NCBI GenBank assembly: GCA_024697705.1
Contig: JAILFF010000225.1
Coordinates: 1 to 13,460, forward strand
Direction: 5' to 3'
Length of the DNA stretch: 13,460 bases
Source of the DNA: Ruminococcus sp.
GTDB taxonomy: Bacteria; Bacillota; Clostridia; Oscillospirales; Ruminococcaceae
In this document: positions 1 through 6,397 of the stretch, one piece after another
Numbering within the stretch: the first letter of the stretch is position 1
Layout: every line of letters begins with the position of its first letter
Position numbers and translations under genes: made by a program
Notes under the pieces: model-generated
Databases searched by the model: none
What the model saw: only the letters and a program-made list of their open reading frames with translations
Told to the model about the DNA's origin: nothing

Positions 1-42
1 ACACCCCCTTCCTAAGACTTTTGGTTTGCCTTCACTTGCGAC

Positions 43-80
43 TATCTTTTATCTTTTATCTACTATTATCTTTTATCTTA
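43..80. repeat. AT-rich short tandem repeat (TTTTATC units)
   Basis: The unit ATCTTTTATC recurs several times in 38 bp, overlapping the stop codon of the minus-strand membrane protein gene. Its texture resembles the TATTCAC/AATAGTG arrays at 1491-1794. It could be the edge of another intergenic element, since the preceding bases 1-40 (CACCCCCTTCCTAAG, then TTTTGG) also look repeat-like. No terminator for the minus-strand gene is visible here. Confidence 0.4.
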
Positions 81-662
81 TTCGGGGTGTATCTTATTGA
101 AATCCATGCGGCAGCGGTTGAAAGCCGCCGCTATAATAATAATGAAAATATACATGATTATCCGCGAGAACGCCTGCGCTACTCCCGAAACAAGGTGCGG
201 CATACTGTCCGTGACGGCAAACCTTCCGACCGCTTCGGCAAGAATCGTTATCCCCGCAAAAACGGCATACCTCTTCCACGCCGCGGAAAGCCCGCGCAGC
301 AAAGATGGGTCGTTCACGAGCGAGGTGTCCTCCGTAAGCTGACGTATCAGCCGCCAACCGCAGACGATCACCGTCCCGCCGCACAGCAGACCCGCCGCCG
401 TACTGAGAATATTGCCCGTTTCGGCGCTAATCATACCGAATCGCAGAAAAAGCGCCTGCGCCAAGCCCGCCGCCGAAAAAAGCAGAAGCAGAACATTCCC
501 GCCCTTGTGCCTGTCAAGCCTGCCGTCGCCGTAATAAAGCGAAAGCTGACGAAAGCCGCCCGCCATGAACCCCGCGCCGACAAGCCTGAAAATATAATTC
601 AGCTCCGAGCCGAAGCCGAAATTCAAAGCACACAGCACCAGCCCGACATTGAAAAAGTCCAT
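78..662 (-). CDS. Small multi-pass membrane protein of unknown function
   Basis: The predicted protein has 194 residues and is dominated by hydrophobic stretches (about residues 5-18, 24-37, 56-73, 86-103, 132-150 and 166-182). This suggests five or six membrane helices, joined by short basic loops such as the one around 47-54. I do not recognise the family. The frame stays open upstream to 770, but a consensus promoter lies at 720-748, so starts at 770 and 731 fall outside or within the promoter. The ATG at 662 is the first good start in the transcript, with a weak GGTGA about 5 bases upstream. It is transcribed divergently from the ThrH gene, which could mean shared control, but nothing in the sequence assigns it a role. 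The opposite strand is also open (21-764), but that product is Arg/Pro-rich and not protein-like. Confidence 0.72.
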   Translation of the reverse strand: MDFFNVGLVLCALNFGFGSELNYIFRLVGAGFMAGGFRQLSLYYGDGRLDRHKGGNVLLLLFSAAGLAQALFLRFGMISAETGNILSTAAGLLCGGTVIVCGWRLIRQLTEDTSLVNDPSLLRGLSAAWKRYAVFAGITILAEAVGRFAVTDSMPHLVSGVAQAFSRIIMYIFIIIIAAAFNRCRMDFNKIHPE

Positions 663-719
663 ATTATCACCGTCCGACCGCGCCCCGCGGGGATTTCGCC
701 GCTTATCGGCGTATTTACT

Positions 720-748
720 ATTATACCCCATTTCGGAGGTTATGTCAA
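720..748 (-). promoter_or_regulatory. Consensus sigma-A promoter for the membrane protein gene
   Basis: On the minus strand, TTGACA (748-743) and TATAAT (725-720) are separated by exactly 17 bp, a perfect match to the vegetative consensus. The expected start is near 713, giving a leader of about 50 nt. That leader contains the palindrome CCCCGCGGGG (683-692). The promoter fixes 662 as the likely translation start. Confidence 0.85.
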
Positions 749-790
749 GACTTTGACCGAATGAGCACATAAATTTACACAGTTTTGCCC

Positions 791-819
791 TTTACAAATT
801 TGCCGCGATGATGTATAAT
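791..819 (+). promoter_or_regulatory. Sigma-A promoter for thrH
   Basis: TTTACA (791-796) and TATAAT (814-819) are separated by 17 bp. The expected transcription start is about 826, at the left edge of a perfect palindrome. It is back to back with the promoter at 720-748. Confidence 0.82.
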
Positions 820-825
820 ATTATA

Positions 826-841
826 GCGGAGAATTCTCCGC
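826..841. promoter_or_regulatory. Perfect 16-bp palindrome at the thrH start site (candidate operator)
   Basis: GCGGAGAA is followed directly by its reverse complement TTCTCCGC, with no spacer. It begins 7 bases after the -10 box, where transcription should start. A dimeric repressor bound here would block initiation or clearance. As RNA it could also form a short stem around GAATTC. The position favours an operator, but no regulator is encoded nearby. Confidence 0.5.
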
Positions 842-871
842 GCCAATTGAAATATATGGAGGAATATGAAA

Positions 872-1477
872 ATGATAGTAACCTGTCTTGACCTTGAGGG
901 CGTACTTGTTCCCGAGATATGGATAGCTTTTTCCGAAGCGAGCGGTATCCCCGAGCTGAGAAAGACCACCCGCGACGAACCCGATTACGACAAGCTGATG
1001 AAGTACCGTCTTGACATTCTTAAGGAGCATGGTCTCGGTCTTAAGGAGATACAGCAGACGATTGCGAAGATCGACCCAATGCCCGGCGCCAAGGAGTTTC
1101 TCGACGAGCTGAGAAGCACCTGCCAGACGCTTATCCTTTCCGACACGTTCACGCAGTTTGCCAAGCCGCTCATGGAAAAGCTGGGTATGCCGACCATTTT
1201 CTGCAACGAGCTTATCGTAGGCGAAAACGGCGAGATCACGGGCTACAAGATGCGCTGCGAGAAGAGCAAGCTCACGACCGTTCGTGCGCTCCAGTCCTGC
1301 GGATTCGAGACGATCGCGGCGGGCGACAGCTTCAACGATCTTGCGATGATCCAGGCAAGCAAGGCGGGATTCCTGTTCCGCAGCACCGACGCTATAAAGA
1401 ACGCTCATCCCGAGCTTAAGGCATTCGACGAGTACAGCGACCTGCTGGCGGCGATAAAGACTGCTATCGACGCATAA
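872..1477 (+). CDS. thrH: HAD-family phosphatase ThrH (phosphoserine phosphatase / homoserine phosphotransferase type)
   Basis: This is a 201-residue cytoplasmic HAD hydrolase. Motif I is DLEG (Asp7, Glu9) within the run LDLEGVLVPEIWI, which is the ThrH signature. Motif II is LSDT (Ser90, Asp91), motif III a Lys at 131 or 133, and motif IV GDSFND (Asp152, Asp156). Known ThrH removes phosphate from phosphoserine and can pass it to homoserine, linking serine and threonine metabolism; that activity is inferred here from homology. An ATG at 866 is only 3 bases after GGAGG (858-862), whereas the ATG at 872 is 9 bases away and gives the N-terminus MIVTCLDLEG that aligns with known ThrH, so I chose 872. 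The length is normal for the family. It appears monocistronic, between its own promoter (791-819) and the terminator at 1808-1843. Confidence 0.9.
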   Translation: MIVTCLDLEGVLVPEIWIAFSEASGIPELRKTTRDEPDYDKLMKYRLDILKEHGLGLKEIQQTIAKIDPMPGAKEFLDELRSTCQTLILSDTFTQFAKPLMEKLGMPTIFCNELIVGENGEITGYKMRCEKSKLTTVRALQSCGFETIAAGDSFNDLAMIQASKAGFLFRSTDAIKNAHPELKAFDEYSDLLAAIKTAIDA

Positions 1478-1490
1478 AACGCATAAAAAA

Positions 1491-1794
1491 GTTAATAGTG
1501 AATAGTGATTGCACGAACAAGTTCGTGCCGTGAACAGTTAAGGTGTCCGCTCCGCGGACGGATTTTATATTAGAACTGTCCAATTACCACTATATGTGGT
1601 AGGGTGGGGGCTTGCCTGCACAAACAAGTTTGTGTCACCTTCGACCAAACGAATCAATATCTGCGTTTTCGTGAGGTCGGGGTCGAACCTGCCCCGACCC
1701 TACAATATTTTGTAGTTCAATAAGGTTATTGGACAGTTCTGTTTTAATATTAACGCCGCAGGCGCTCCTTAACTATTCACTATTCACTATTAAC
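1491..1794. repeat. Nested inverted-repeat intergenic element (MITE-like)
   Basis: The ends are perfect 18-bp inverted repeats (GTTAATAGTGAATAGTGA at 1491-1508, its complement at 1777-1794). Inside is a second pair, AGAACTGTCCAAT (1572-1584) and its complement (1728-1740), 17 bp if one mismatch is allowed. Inside that is a third pair, starting GTAGGGT (1599-1610) and ending ACCCTAC (1692-1703), with one mismatch. Small hairpins are embedded: GCACGAA/TTCGTGC (1511-1528), GTCCGC/GCGGAC near 1545-1559, CACAAAC/GTTTGTG (1619-1634), CGACC/GGTCG (1642-1679) and CGCC/GGCG near 1754-1764. No transposase or credible ORF is present. It reads as a non-autonomous element, probably one element inserted into another; no clear target duplication is visible. 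Confidence 0.7.
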
Positions 1795-1807
1795 TATTCA
1801 CTGTCAT

Positions 1808-1843
1808 TGCAGGGCGGGAATAAGCCCCCGTCCTGCATTTTTT
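1808..1843 (+). terminator. Intrinsic terminator, presumably for thrH
   Basis: An 11-bp stem (TGCAGGGCGGG at 1808-1818 with CCCGTCCTGCA at 1827-1837, one G-U pair) has an 8-nt loop and is followed by six T. It lies about 330 bp after the thrH stop, with the inverted-repeat element in between, so the element probably inserted between the gene and its terminator. The remaining spacer, about 1844-1928, shows no gene. Confidence 0.85.
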
Positions 1844-1928
1844 ATGGCTTTTTGCTTATTGTTAGTTCACAATTGTTTAATATATACGGCTGATAGACTA
1901 CAAAATTATTACAGATTGCGTGTTTCAC

Positions 1929-1957
1929 TTGACTTTTTTGCTCAGAATTGATATTAT
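1929..1957 (+). promoter_or_regulatory. Sigma-A promoter for the PASTA pseudokinase gene
   Basis: TTGACT (1929-1934) and TATTAT (1952-1957) are separated by 17 bp in an AT-rich setting. The expected start is about 1964, giving a leader of roughly 74 nt. Confidence 0.7.
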
Positions 1958-1984
1958 ATTATTTGGACTTATTTTGATAGGCGT

Positions 1985-2011
1985 GTTTTGTCATGCCTTG
2001 ATGACGAAAAC
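1985..2011 (+). promoter_or_regulatory. Leader hairpin ahead of the pseudokinase ribosome binding site
   Basis: GTTTTGTCAT (1985-1994) pairs with ATGACGAAAAC (2001-2011) around a GCCTTG loop, with one bulged G. It ends 6 bases before AAGGAGG (2018-2024), so it could modulate ribosome access. No T-tract follows, so it is not a terminator. Confidence 0.45.
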
Positions 2012-2037
2012 TTGCGGAAGGAGGCGGTATAAGAGAA

Positions 2038-3894
2038 ATGGATACGGAACTTAATCTCTGTATGGGCTGCATGAATGAGCTCGATGAACACGGCGTCTGT
2101 CACTATTGCTCCTATACCGATGATATACCCCACCTGCAATCCTACCTCGCTCCCCATACCGTGCTGAACGACCGCTATATCGTCGGCAAAATGCTTACCT
2201 ACAACGGCGAGGGAGCTTCATATATCTGCTACGATACCGTGGCGAAGACTAAAGCTGTTATCCGCGAATATATGCCCGATACCCTCTGCGAACGCGAGAT
2301 GAACAGCAATAATATAGTTATAAATCCCGAATGTCTTGCCAAGTACAAGACCTATATGTCCGAATTCCAGGATATGAACCGTACCCTCACCCGCATGAGG
2401 AACGTCAAGAGCATCTGCACCGCAAAGGATATGTTCAATGAGAACAACACCTGTTACGTTATCCTCGAATACGTCGAGGGCGTTTCGCTGAAAAAGTTCT
2501 TGCAGGCTAACCGCGGCTACCTGCGCTGGGAACAGGTGCGCAAGCTCTTTATGCCGCTTTTTACCACTTTAAGCATAATCCACAACTCGGGGATAATCCA
2601 CAGAGGCATCTCCCCCGAGAATATAATCGTTACCACGCAGGGCGAGCTTAAGCTGACGGGCTTTTCGATAAGCTCGATACGCTCGACAGGCACGGCGCTC
2701 TCACCCGAGTTCTATTCGGGATTCACGGCGCCCGAGCAGTATTCCTCGCTCGAATGGCAGGGAACGTGGACGGACGTTTATTCGATAGGCGCGGTGCTTT
2801 ACCGCATACTGACGGGCTACGTCCCGCCCGACGCCTTCAACCGCATGAACAACGACACGATGATACCCGCCAACAGGATAAATCAGCATATCCCGCGCCA
2901 TGTGTCGAACGTGCTGATGAACGCTATGGAAGTGCGCAGCTCCGACAGGATACGCACGATAAACGACCTGATAAACGATCTTTTCGACGAAACGCCCGCG
3001 CCGACGGCTCATGTCAAGGGCGCTACTCAGACGATACCCGTCGTAAAGCCGCAGCACATCGTGCCGCCCGAGCCCGAGCCCTACGAGCCGCCCATGCAGG
3101 AAAGACGGCGGACGGGCTACGATAACCGCCGCAAAAAGCAGCAGAGTACGCTGCTTTCGGTGCTGGTGTTCATACTTCTCGGACTGCTGCTGGTGCTCGG
3201 TATAATCATGCTGTATCAGGTGTTCAAGCCGCAGGAGGATTACGTTGACGACGATCCCGTGATCTACACGAACGCCACCGATGACGACGACAGCGAAAAG
3301 CTGATAACCGAAGCGCCCGTAAGCACTCCCGACGCGCAGACCGCTTCCGAAGGCTCGAAGTACGGCACGGGAGCCATCATGCCGAACGTGGTCGGTCAGC
3401 GTTTAGAGACCATCGAGCGCGAGCTCGGTACGTCGTTCACGATACGCACGAAGATATTCTATTCCGAGACGGACGAAAAGGGCGTTGTCTACTCGCAGAG
3501 CATACCCGAAGGCGCCGATTACGACCCGAAAAAGCTCAACAAGCTGGTGCTGAAGGTCTGCATGGGTCCGCCGAAGGTCAAGATACCCGATTTCAACGGC
3601 TACGCCAAGAAGGACTATCTGAATCTGTTAAACGAAATGAACATCATTTACGTGACGGAGGATCAGGCGTCCGAGACCGTCCCCGAGGGCTATGTTATAA
3701 ATACCAATCCCGAGACGGGCAAGCTCATCAACATCGAAAAGGGCGACGTTCTCGTGGTATATGTTTCGTCGGGACCGCCGAAGGTAACGACTGCTCAGGC
3801 GGCGGAAACGACGGCGGAACAGCCGCCCGTCACCGAAGAGACCGAGCCGACATGGGAATGGAACTGGTATGAACCTACCGGATCGGAGCAGTAA
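2038..3894 (+). CDS. Membrane-anchored PASTA protein with zinc ribbon and catalytically degenerate kinase domain (pseudokinase)
   Basis: The protein has 618 residues. Residues 8-24 form a zinc ribbon (Cys8, 11, 21, 24). Residues about 47-315 are a Ser/Thr kinase fold with a single transmembrane helix at about 371-393, a Thr/Asp-rich linker, and two PASTA domains (about 444-510 and 512-579). A Thr/Glu/Pro tail with several Trp (606-610) ends it. Fold landmarks remain: Glu109 (helix C), Asn195, APE (231-233) and DVYSIG (246-251). The catalytic residues do not: the VAIK lysine is Arg76 (VIREY), HRD is HRG (188-190), and DFG is GFS (208-210). The topology puts the kinase fold inside the cell and PASTA outside, where related proteins sense peptidoglycan or lipid II. 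It probably acts as a sensor or scaffold, not a kinase. AAGGAGG is 13 bases from the ATG, slightly long. The gene has its own promoter and terminator and precedes the dynamin genes. Confidence 0.88.
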   Translation: MDTELNLCMGCMNELDEHGVCHYCSYTDDIPHLQSYLAPHTVLNDRYIVGKMLTYNGEGASYICYDTVAKTKAVIREYMPDTLCEREMNSNNIVINPECLAKYKTYMSEFQDMNRTLTRMRNVKSICTAKDMFNENNTCYVILEYVEGVSLKKFLQANRGYLRWEQVRKLFMPLFTTLSIIHNSGIIHRGISPENIIVTTQGELKLTGFSISSIRSTGTALSPEFYSGFTAPEQYSSLEWQGTWTDVYSIGAVLYRILTGYVPPDAFNRMNNDTMIPANRINQHIPRHVSNVLMNAMEVRSSDRIRTINDLINDLFDETPAPTAHVKGATQTIPVVKPQHIVPPEPEPYEPPMQERRRTGYDNRRKKQQSTLLSVLVFILLGLLLVLGIIMLYQVFKPQEDYVDDDPVIYTNATDDDDSEKLITEAPVSTPDAQTASEGSKYGTGAIMPNVVGQRLETIERELGTSFTIRTKIFYSETDEKGVVYSQSIPEGADYDPKKLNKLVLKVCMGPPKVKIPDFNGYAKKDYLNLLNEMNIIYVTEDQASETVPEGYVINTNPETGKLINIEKGDVLVVYVSSGPPKVTTAQAAETTAEQPPVTEETEPTWEWNWYEPTGSEQ

Positions 3895-3907
3895 GAAGCT
3901 ATCAAAG

Positions 3908-3941
3908 CCCGCGGGCGCAGCCGCCTGCGGGTTTATTTTTT
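3908..3941 (+). terminator. Intrinsic terminator of the pseudokinase gene
   Basis: A 10-bp GC-rich stem (CCCGCGGGCG at 3908-3917, CGCCTGCGGG at 3922-3931, one G-U pair) with a CAGC loop is followed by TTTATTTTTT. It lies 13 bases after the stop codon. Confidence 0.92.
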
Positions 3942-4009
3942 GAACACTAACTGTCATTTTCAACAGAAACACCGAGGTAACACTGTGCAATTGTCCAAAT
4001 TTTTTCCTC

Positions 4010-4039
4010 CCGCTTTGTGCAAAGGGGCGGTTTTTCTTT
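4010..4039 (+). terminator. Second terminator-like hairpin before the dynamin operon
   Basis: CCGC-TTTG (4010-4017) pairs with CAAA and GCGG (4020-4030), with a GGG bulge, and is followed by TTTTTCTTT. It is weaker than the terminator at 3908 and would act as a back-up, separating the pseudokinase transcript from the dynamin operon. Confidence 0.5.
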
Positions 4040-4057
4040 AAAAGAATTAGCAAACTA

Positions 4058-4087
4058 TTGACGTTTCATGTAATATTATGTTATAAT
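4058..4087 (+). promoter_or_regulatory. Sigma-A promoter with extended -10 for the dynamin operon
   Basis: TTGACG (4058-4063) is 18 bp from TATAAT (4082-4087). The -10 is extended by TGT (4079-4081). The expected start is about 4094, so a TTG at 4092 cannot be the translation start. The leader holds a small hairpin, AAGCGC/GCGCTT (4104-4122). Confidence 0.78.
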
Positions 4088-4154
4088 ATCTTTGTATGAT
4101 GATAAGCGCCTGCCATGCGCTTGCTATAAAAAGGTAAAGTACGGAGGTCGTAAG

Positions 4155-6251
4155 ATGAATCAGAACAAAATGATTGATTACTCTACCTATTCGTCCTTTA
4201 AGGACACGGTAGCCTCTCTTAACGAGGATCTCGAAGAGCTGCTTGATCTCTGCGAGGAATTGAAACTAACCAATACCGCGGACTCTATCCGTGAAACTAT
4301 TGCCAAAACTGCCGACGATCATTTTGAGGTGGCTATCGTGGGCGAATTCAAGCGCGGCAAATCCACGCTCATAAACGCTTTGCTCGGACAGGATGTTCTT
4401 CCCGCTGACGTACTGCCCGCTACTGCCACGCTCAACCGTGTTACATACAGCGAGGAGCCTTACGTTCAGGTGGAATACAAGGACGGACGCTCCGAACAGG
4501 TGGATATCGACGAGCTGGAAAACTATGTAACAAAGCTTACTCTCGAATCGGAAGAGGTCGCCGAGACCGTAAAGGAAGCGACCGTTTATTACGATACCGA
4601 TTTCTGCAAAAATAACGTAGATATAATCGACACTCCCGGACTTAACGACGACGAGCAGATGACCAATGTCACCCTTTCGATACTCCCGAAGATCGACGCG
4701 GCGGTATTTGTTATCAGCGCCAATTCGCCGTTCTCGCAGTTCGAGAAGGACTTCCTCGAAAAGAAGATGCTTACCTCCGACGTCGGCAGGATCATCTTCG
4801 TCGTAAACTGCTTCGGCACCTTCTCGCCCGAGGACGAAAAGAAGATAGTCGAGACCGTCCGCGCCCGTATCACCAAGTACGTTATGGACAAGGCAAAGCT
4901 CGTAATGGGCGAGGACAGCCGCGAGTTTGCCGTATATAAGAGAAAGATAGGCACTCCGAGGGTAATAGGCGTTTATGCGAAACGCGCCCTCACCGCCAAG
5001 AAGATAGAAGACCCGGGGCTGCTCGAAGAATCGAACTTCCCCGAGTTTGAACGCGCCCTCGAATCCATGCTGACTACCGAGCGCGGCGCGATCACGCTCC
5101 AGATACTCGCCAACAAGATCACGAACTCGGGCACCGAGCTTATGCGCTCCGTTGTGCTTCAGGAGAACGCGCTCATGATGGCGAACGACGAGTTCATGGA
5201 GCATTACGAATCCGCTATCCGCGAGATCGACGATATACGCAACAAGAAGCGTATGGAATTCGTGCGCATAAACAGCGCCGCGAATCAGGTGTTCGACGAT
5301 CTGCGCCCCGTGCTTGACAATTACTGGGATAATATGGAGCGCACCGCTATGGGCGTTATCAACAATTATCCCATGTCCTCCGAGGACTTCAAGCGTGATC
5401 AGCTTAAGCTCGTTACCGTTAAGCTCACCGAAAAGATCAAGGAGAGCATACAGGACAGAGCACAGATAATCTGCGAGCAGATACAGAATTCCATCAACGC
5501 CGCCGTTACGGGCGAGGTAGAGCGTTTGCAGCAGTTCGAGGACACCTTCTTCGAGGGCGTTTCGCGTATCCAGGAAATGTTCGATATGCCCGATAAGATC
5601 TCTCAGAACGGCACCGCCCAGGACAAGGGCATCGGCGCGGCTTTGAGCTCGTTCAGCTTCGGCGCGGCGGGCGGTATCTTCATGGGCTTCCGCGAGGCAG
5701 GCGTAAAGGGCGCTGTTGTCGGCGGCGTTACGGGCGCTGCGGGCTGGTCGGCGGCATTTCTTCCCGCTGTTCTGCTGCTCAATCCGTCAACGGCTGTTAT
5801 CGCGCTGCTGTTCGTTTCGGCGGGACTTATCGGCTCGTTCACCGCGGGCTTTACCATTGACAAGCTGCTTGTAAACGACCGTATCGACCGCTACAAGGAC
5901 AATTTCAAGGCGCAGATGAAGAAGCAGTTCCATGAGATGCGCATGAACAACGACTTTACCGAGACGGTGCGCCGTCAGGTATACAACGCTTTCGATGGTC
6001 TGAAAGCAAAGATAGAGCAGGAAACGGAAATAATCCTCCGCGATACGCAGGAGACTCTCGACAATCTGAACGCGCTCAAAAACGAGAAGAGCACCGTATC
6101 TGAGCGCGAAATGGACAGACTGCACACCATAGCGCAGCGTGCCCAGGGCATAGTATCCGAAGCGTTCTCCGTAAGAAAGGCTCTTACCGATCAGGGAATG
6201 CCTGTCGCCGCCCCCGAGGAAGAGAGCGGAACGGCTGCGGCTGACGCCTGA
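4155..6251 (+). CDS. Dynamin-like GTPase with membrane-inserting segment (DLP1)
   Basis: The protein has 698 residues and belongs to the bacterial dynamin-like/FZO family, large GTPases that bind, tubulate or fuse membranes. The GTPase domain covers about residues 57-290: P-loop GEFKRGKST (63-71), switch I threonines around 90-92, and DTPG (159-162). The G4 position, normally N/TKxD, reads NCFG (218-221), so guanine recognition is atypical. Long helical, charged segments flank a glycine/alanine-rich hydrophobic stretch at about 494-568, the expected paddle or double transmembrane hairpin. The C-terminal helix is charged and ends in an acidic/Ala tail. The start at 4155 has GGAGG 7 bases upstream. 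It heads a likely operon with the M48-like protein and the second GTPase. Paired dynamins with one membrane-bound partner occur in other bacteria (for example Campylobacter). Confidence 0.9.
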   Translation: MNQNKMIDYSTYSSFKDTVASLNEDLEELLDLCEELKLTNTADSIRETIAKTADDHFEVAIVGEFKRGKSTLINALLGQDVLPADVLPATATLNRVTYSEEPYVQVEYKDGRSEQVDIDELENYVTKLTLESEEVAETVKEATVYYDTDFCKNNVDIIDTPGLNDDEQMTNVTLSILPKIDAAVFVISANSPFSQFEKDFLEKKMLTSDVGRIIFVVNCFGTFSPEDEKKIVETVRARITKYVMDKAKLVMGEDSREFAVYKRKIGTPRVIGVYAKRALTAKKIEDPGLLEESNFPEFERALESMLTTERGAITLQILANKITNSGTELMRSVVLQENALMMANDEFMEHYESAIREIDDIRNKKRMEFVRINSAANQVFDDLRPVLDNYWDNMERTAMGVINNYPMSSEDFKRDQLKLVTVKLTEKIKESIQDRAQIICEQIQNSINAAVTGEVERLQQFEDTFFEGVSRIQEMFDMPDKISQNGTAQDKGIGAALSSFSFGAAGGIFMGFREAGVKGAVVGGVTGAAGWSAAFLPAVLLLNPSTAVIALLFVSAGLIGSFTAGFTIDKLLVNDRIDRYKDNFKAQMKKQFHEMRMNNDFTETVRRQVYNAFDGLKAKIEQETEIILRDTQETLDNLNALKNEKSTVSEREMDRLHTIAQRAQGIVSEAFSVRKALTDQGMPVAAPEEESGTAAADA

Positions 6252-6261
6252 TGGGCGAAGT

Positions 6262-6372
6262 CCGAAGGCGGGAGCAGATCCCGCGTTCGGTGCATACTCA
6301 AATCTGTTCGGAGCTTGACCCGAGATCGGAACAGATTTGAGTATAGTTCAGTCTGTCCGCACCCGTCGGACA
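6262..6372 (+). promoter_or_regulatory. Three consecutive hairpins between the first dynamin gene and the M48-like gene
   Basis: Hairpin 1 (6262-6290) pairs CCGAA and GCGGGA with TCCCGC and TTCGG, a single G/G mismatch between them and a GCAGA loop. Hairpin 2 (6294-6344) has perfect 16-bp arms, ATACTCAAATCTGTTC and its complement, with a 19-nt loop. Hairpin 3 (6354-6372) pairs TGTCCG with CGGACA. None is followed by a T-tract, so they are not intrinsic terminators. They could set mRNA stability or processing, or form an RNA switch. A weak promoter (TTGACC at 6315, GAGTAT at 6339) within hairpin 2 cannot be excluded. Confidence 0.6.
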
Positions 6373-6397
6373 AGTCTAAAAGGGAGGAATTTCATTT

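Noticed and set aside
21..764. Long plus-strand open frame opposite the membrane protein gene
   Set aside because: The product is Arg/Pro/Lys-rich and not domain-like, there is no ribosome binding site, and it crosses the minus-strand promoter. The opposite frame has clear membrane helices.
866..871. Earlier ATG for thrH
   Set aside because: It is only 3 bases from GGAGG. The ATG at 872 has good spacing and the family N-terminus.
1491..1794. CRISPR array or tandem-repeat locus
   Set aside because: Repeats are inverted and nested, not direct repeats with unique spacers, and no cas genes are present.
4092..4154. TTG start extending the first dynamin by 21 residues
   Set aside because: It lies before the predicted transcription start (about 4094) and has no ribosome binding site. 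The ATG at 4155 has GGAGG at 7 bases.
4266..5204. 312-codon minus-strand open frame inside the first dynamin gene
   Set aside because: It is antisense to a clear GTPase domain with P-loop and DTPG; no ribosome binding site or domain signal.
6294..6344. Intrinsic terminator after the first dynamin gene
   Set aside because: The stem is perfect but no T-tract follows and the loop is 19 nt, so I list it as a structured spacer instead.
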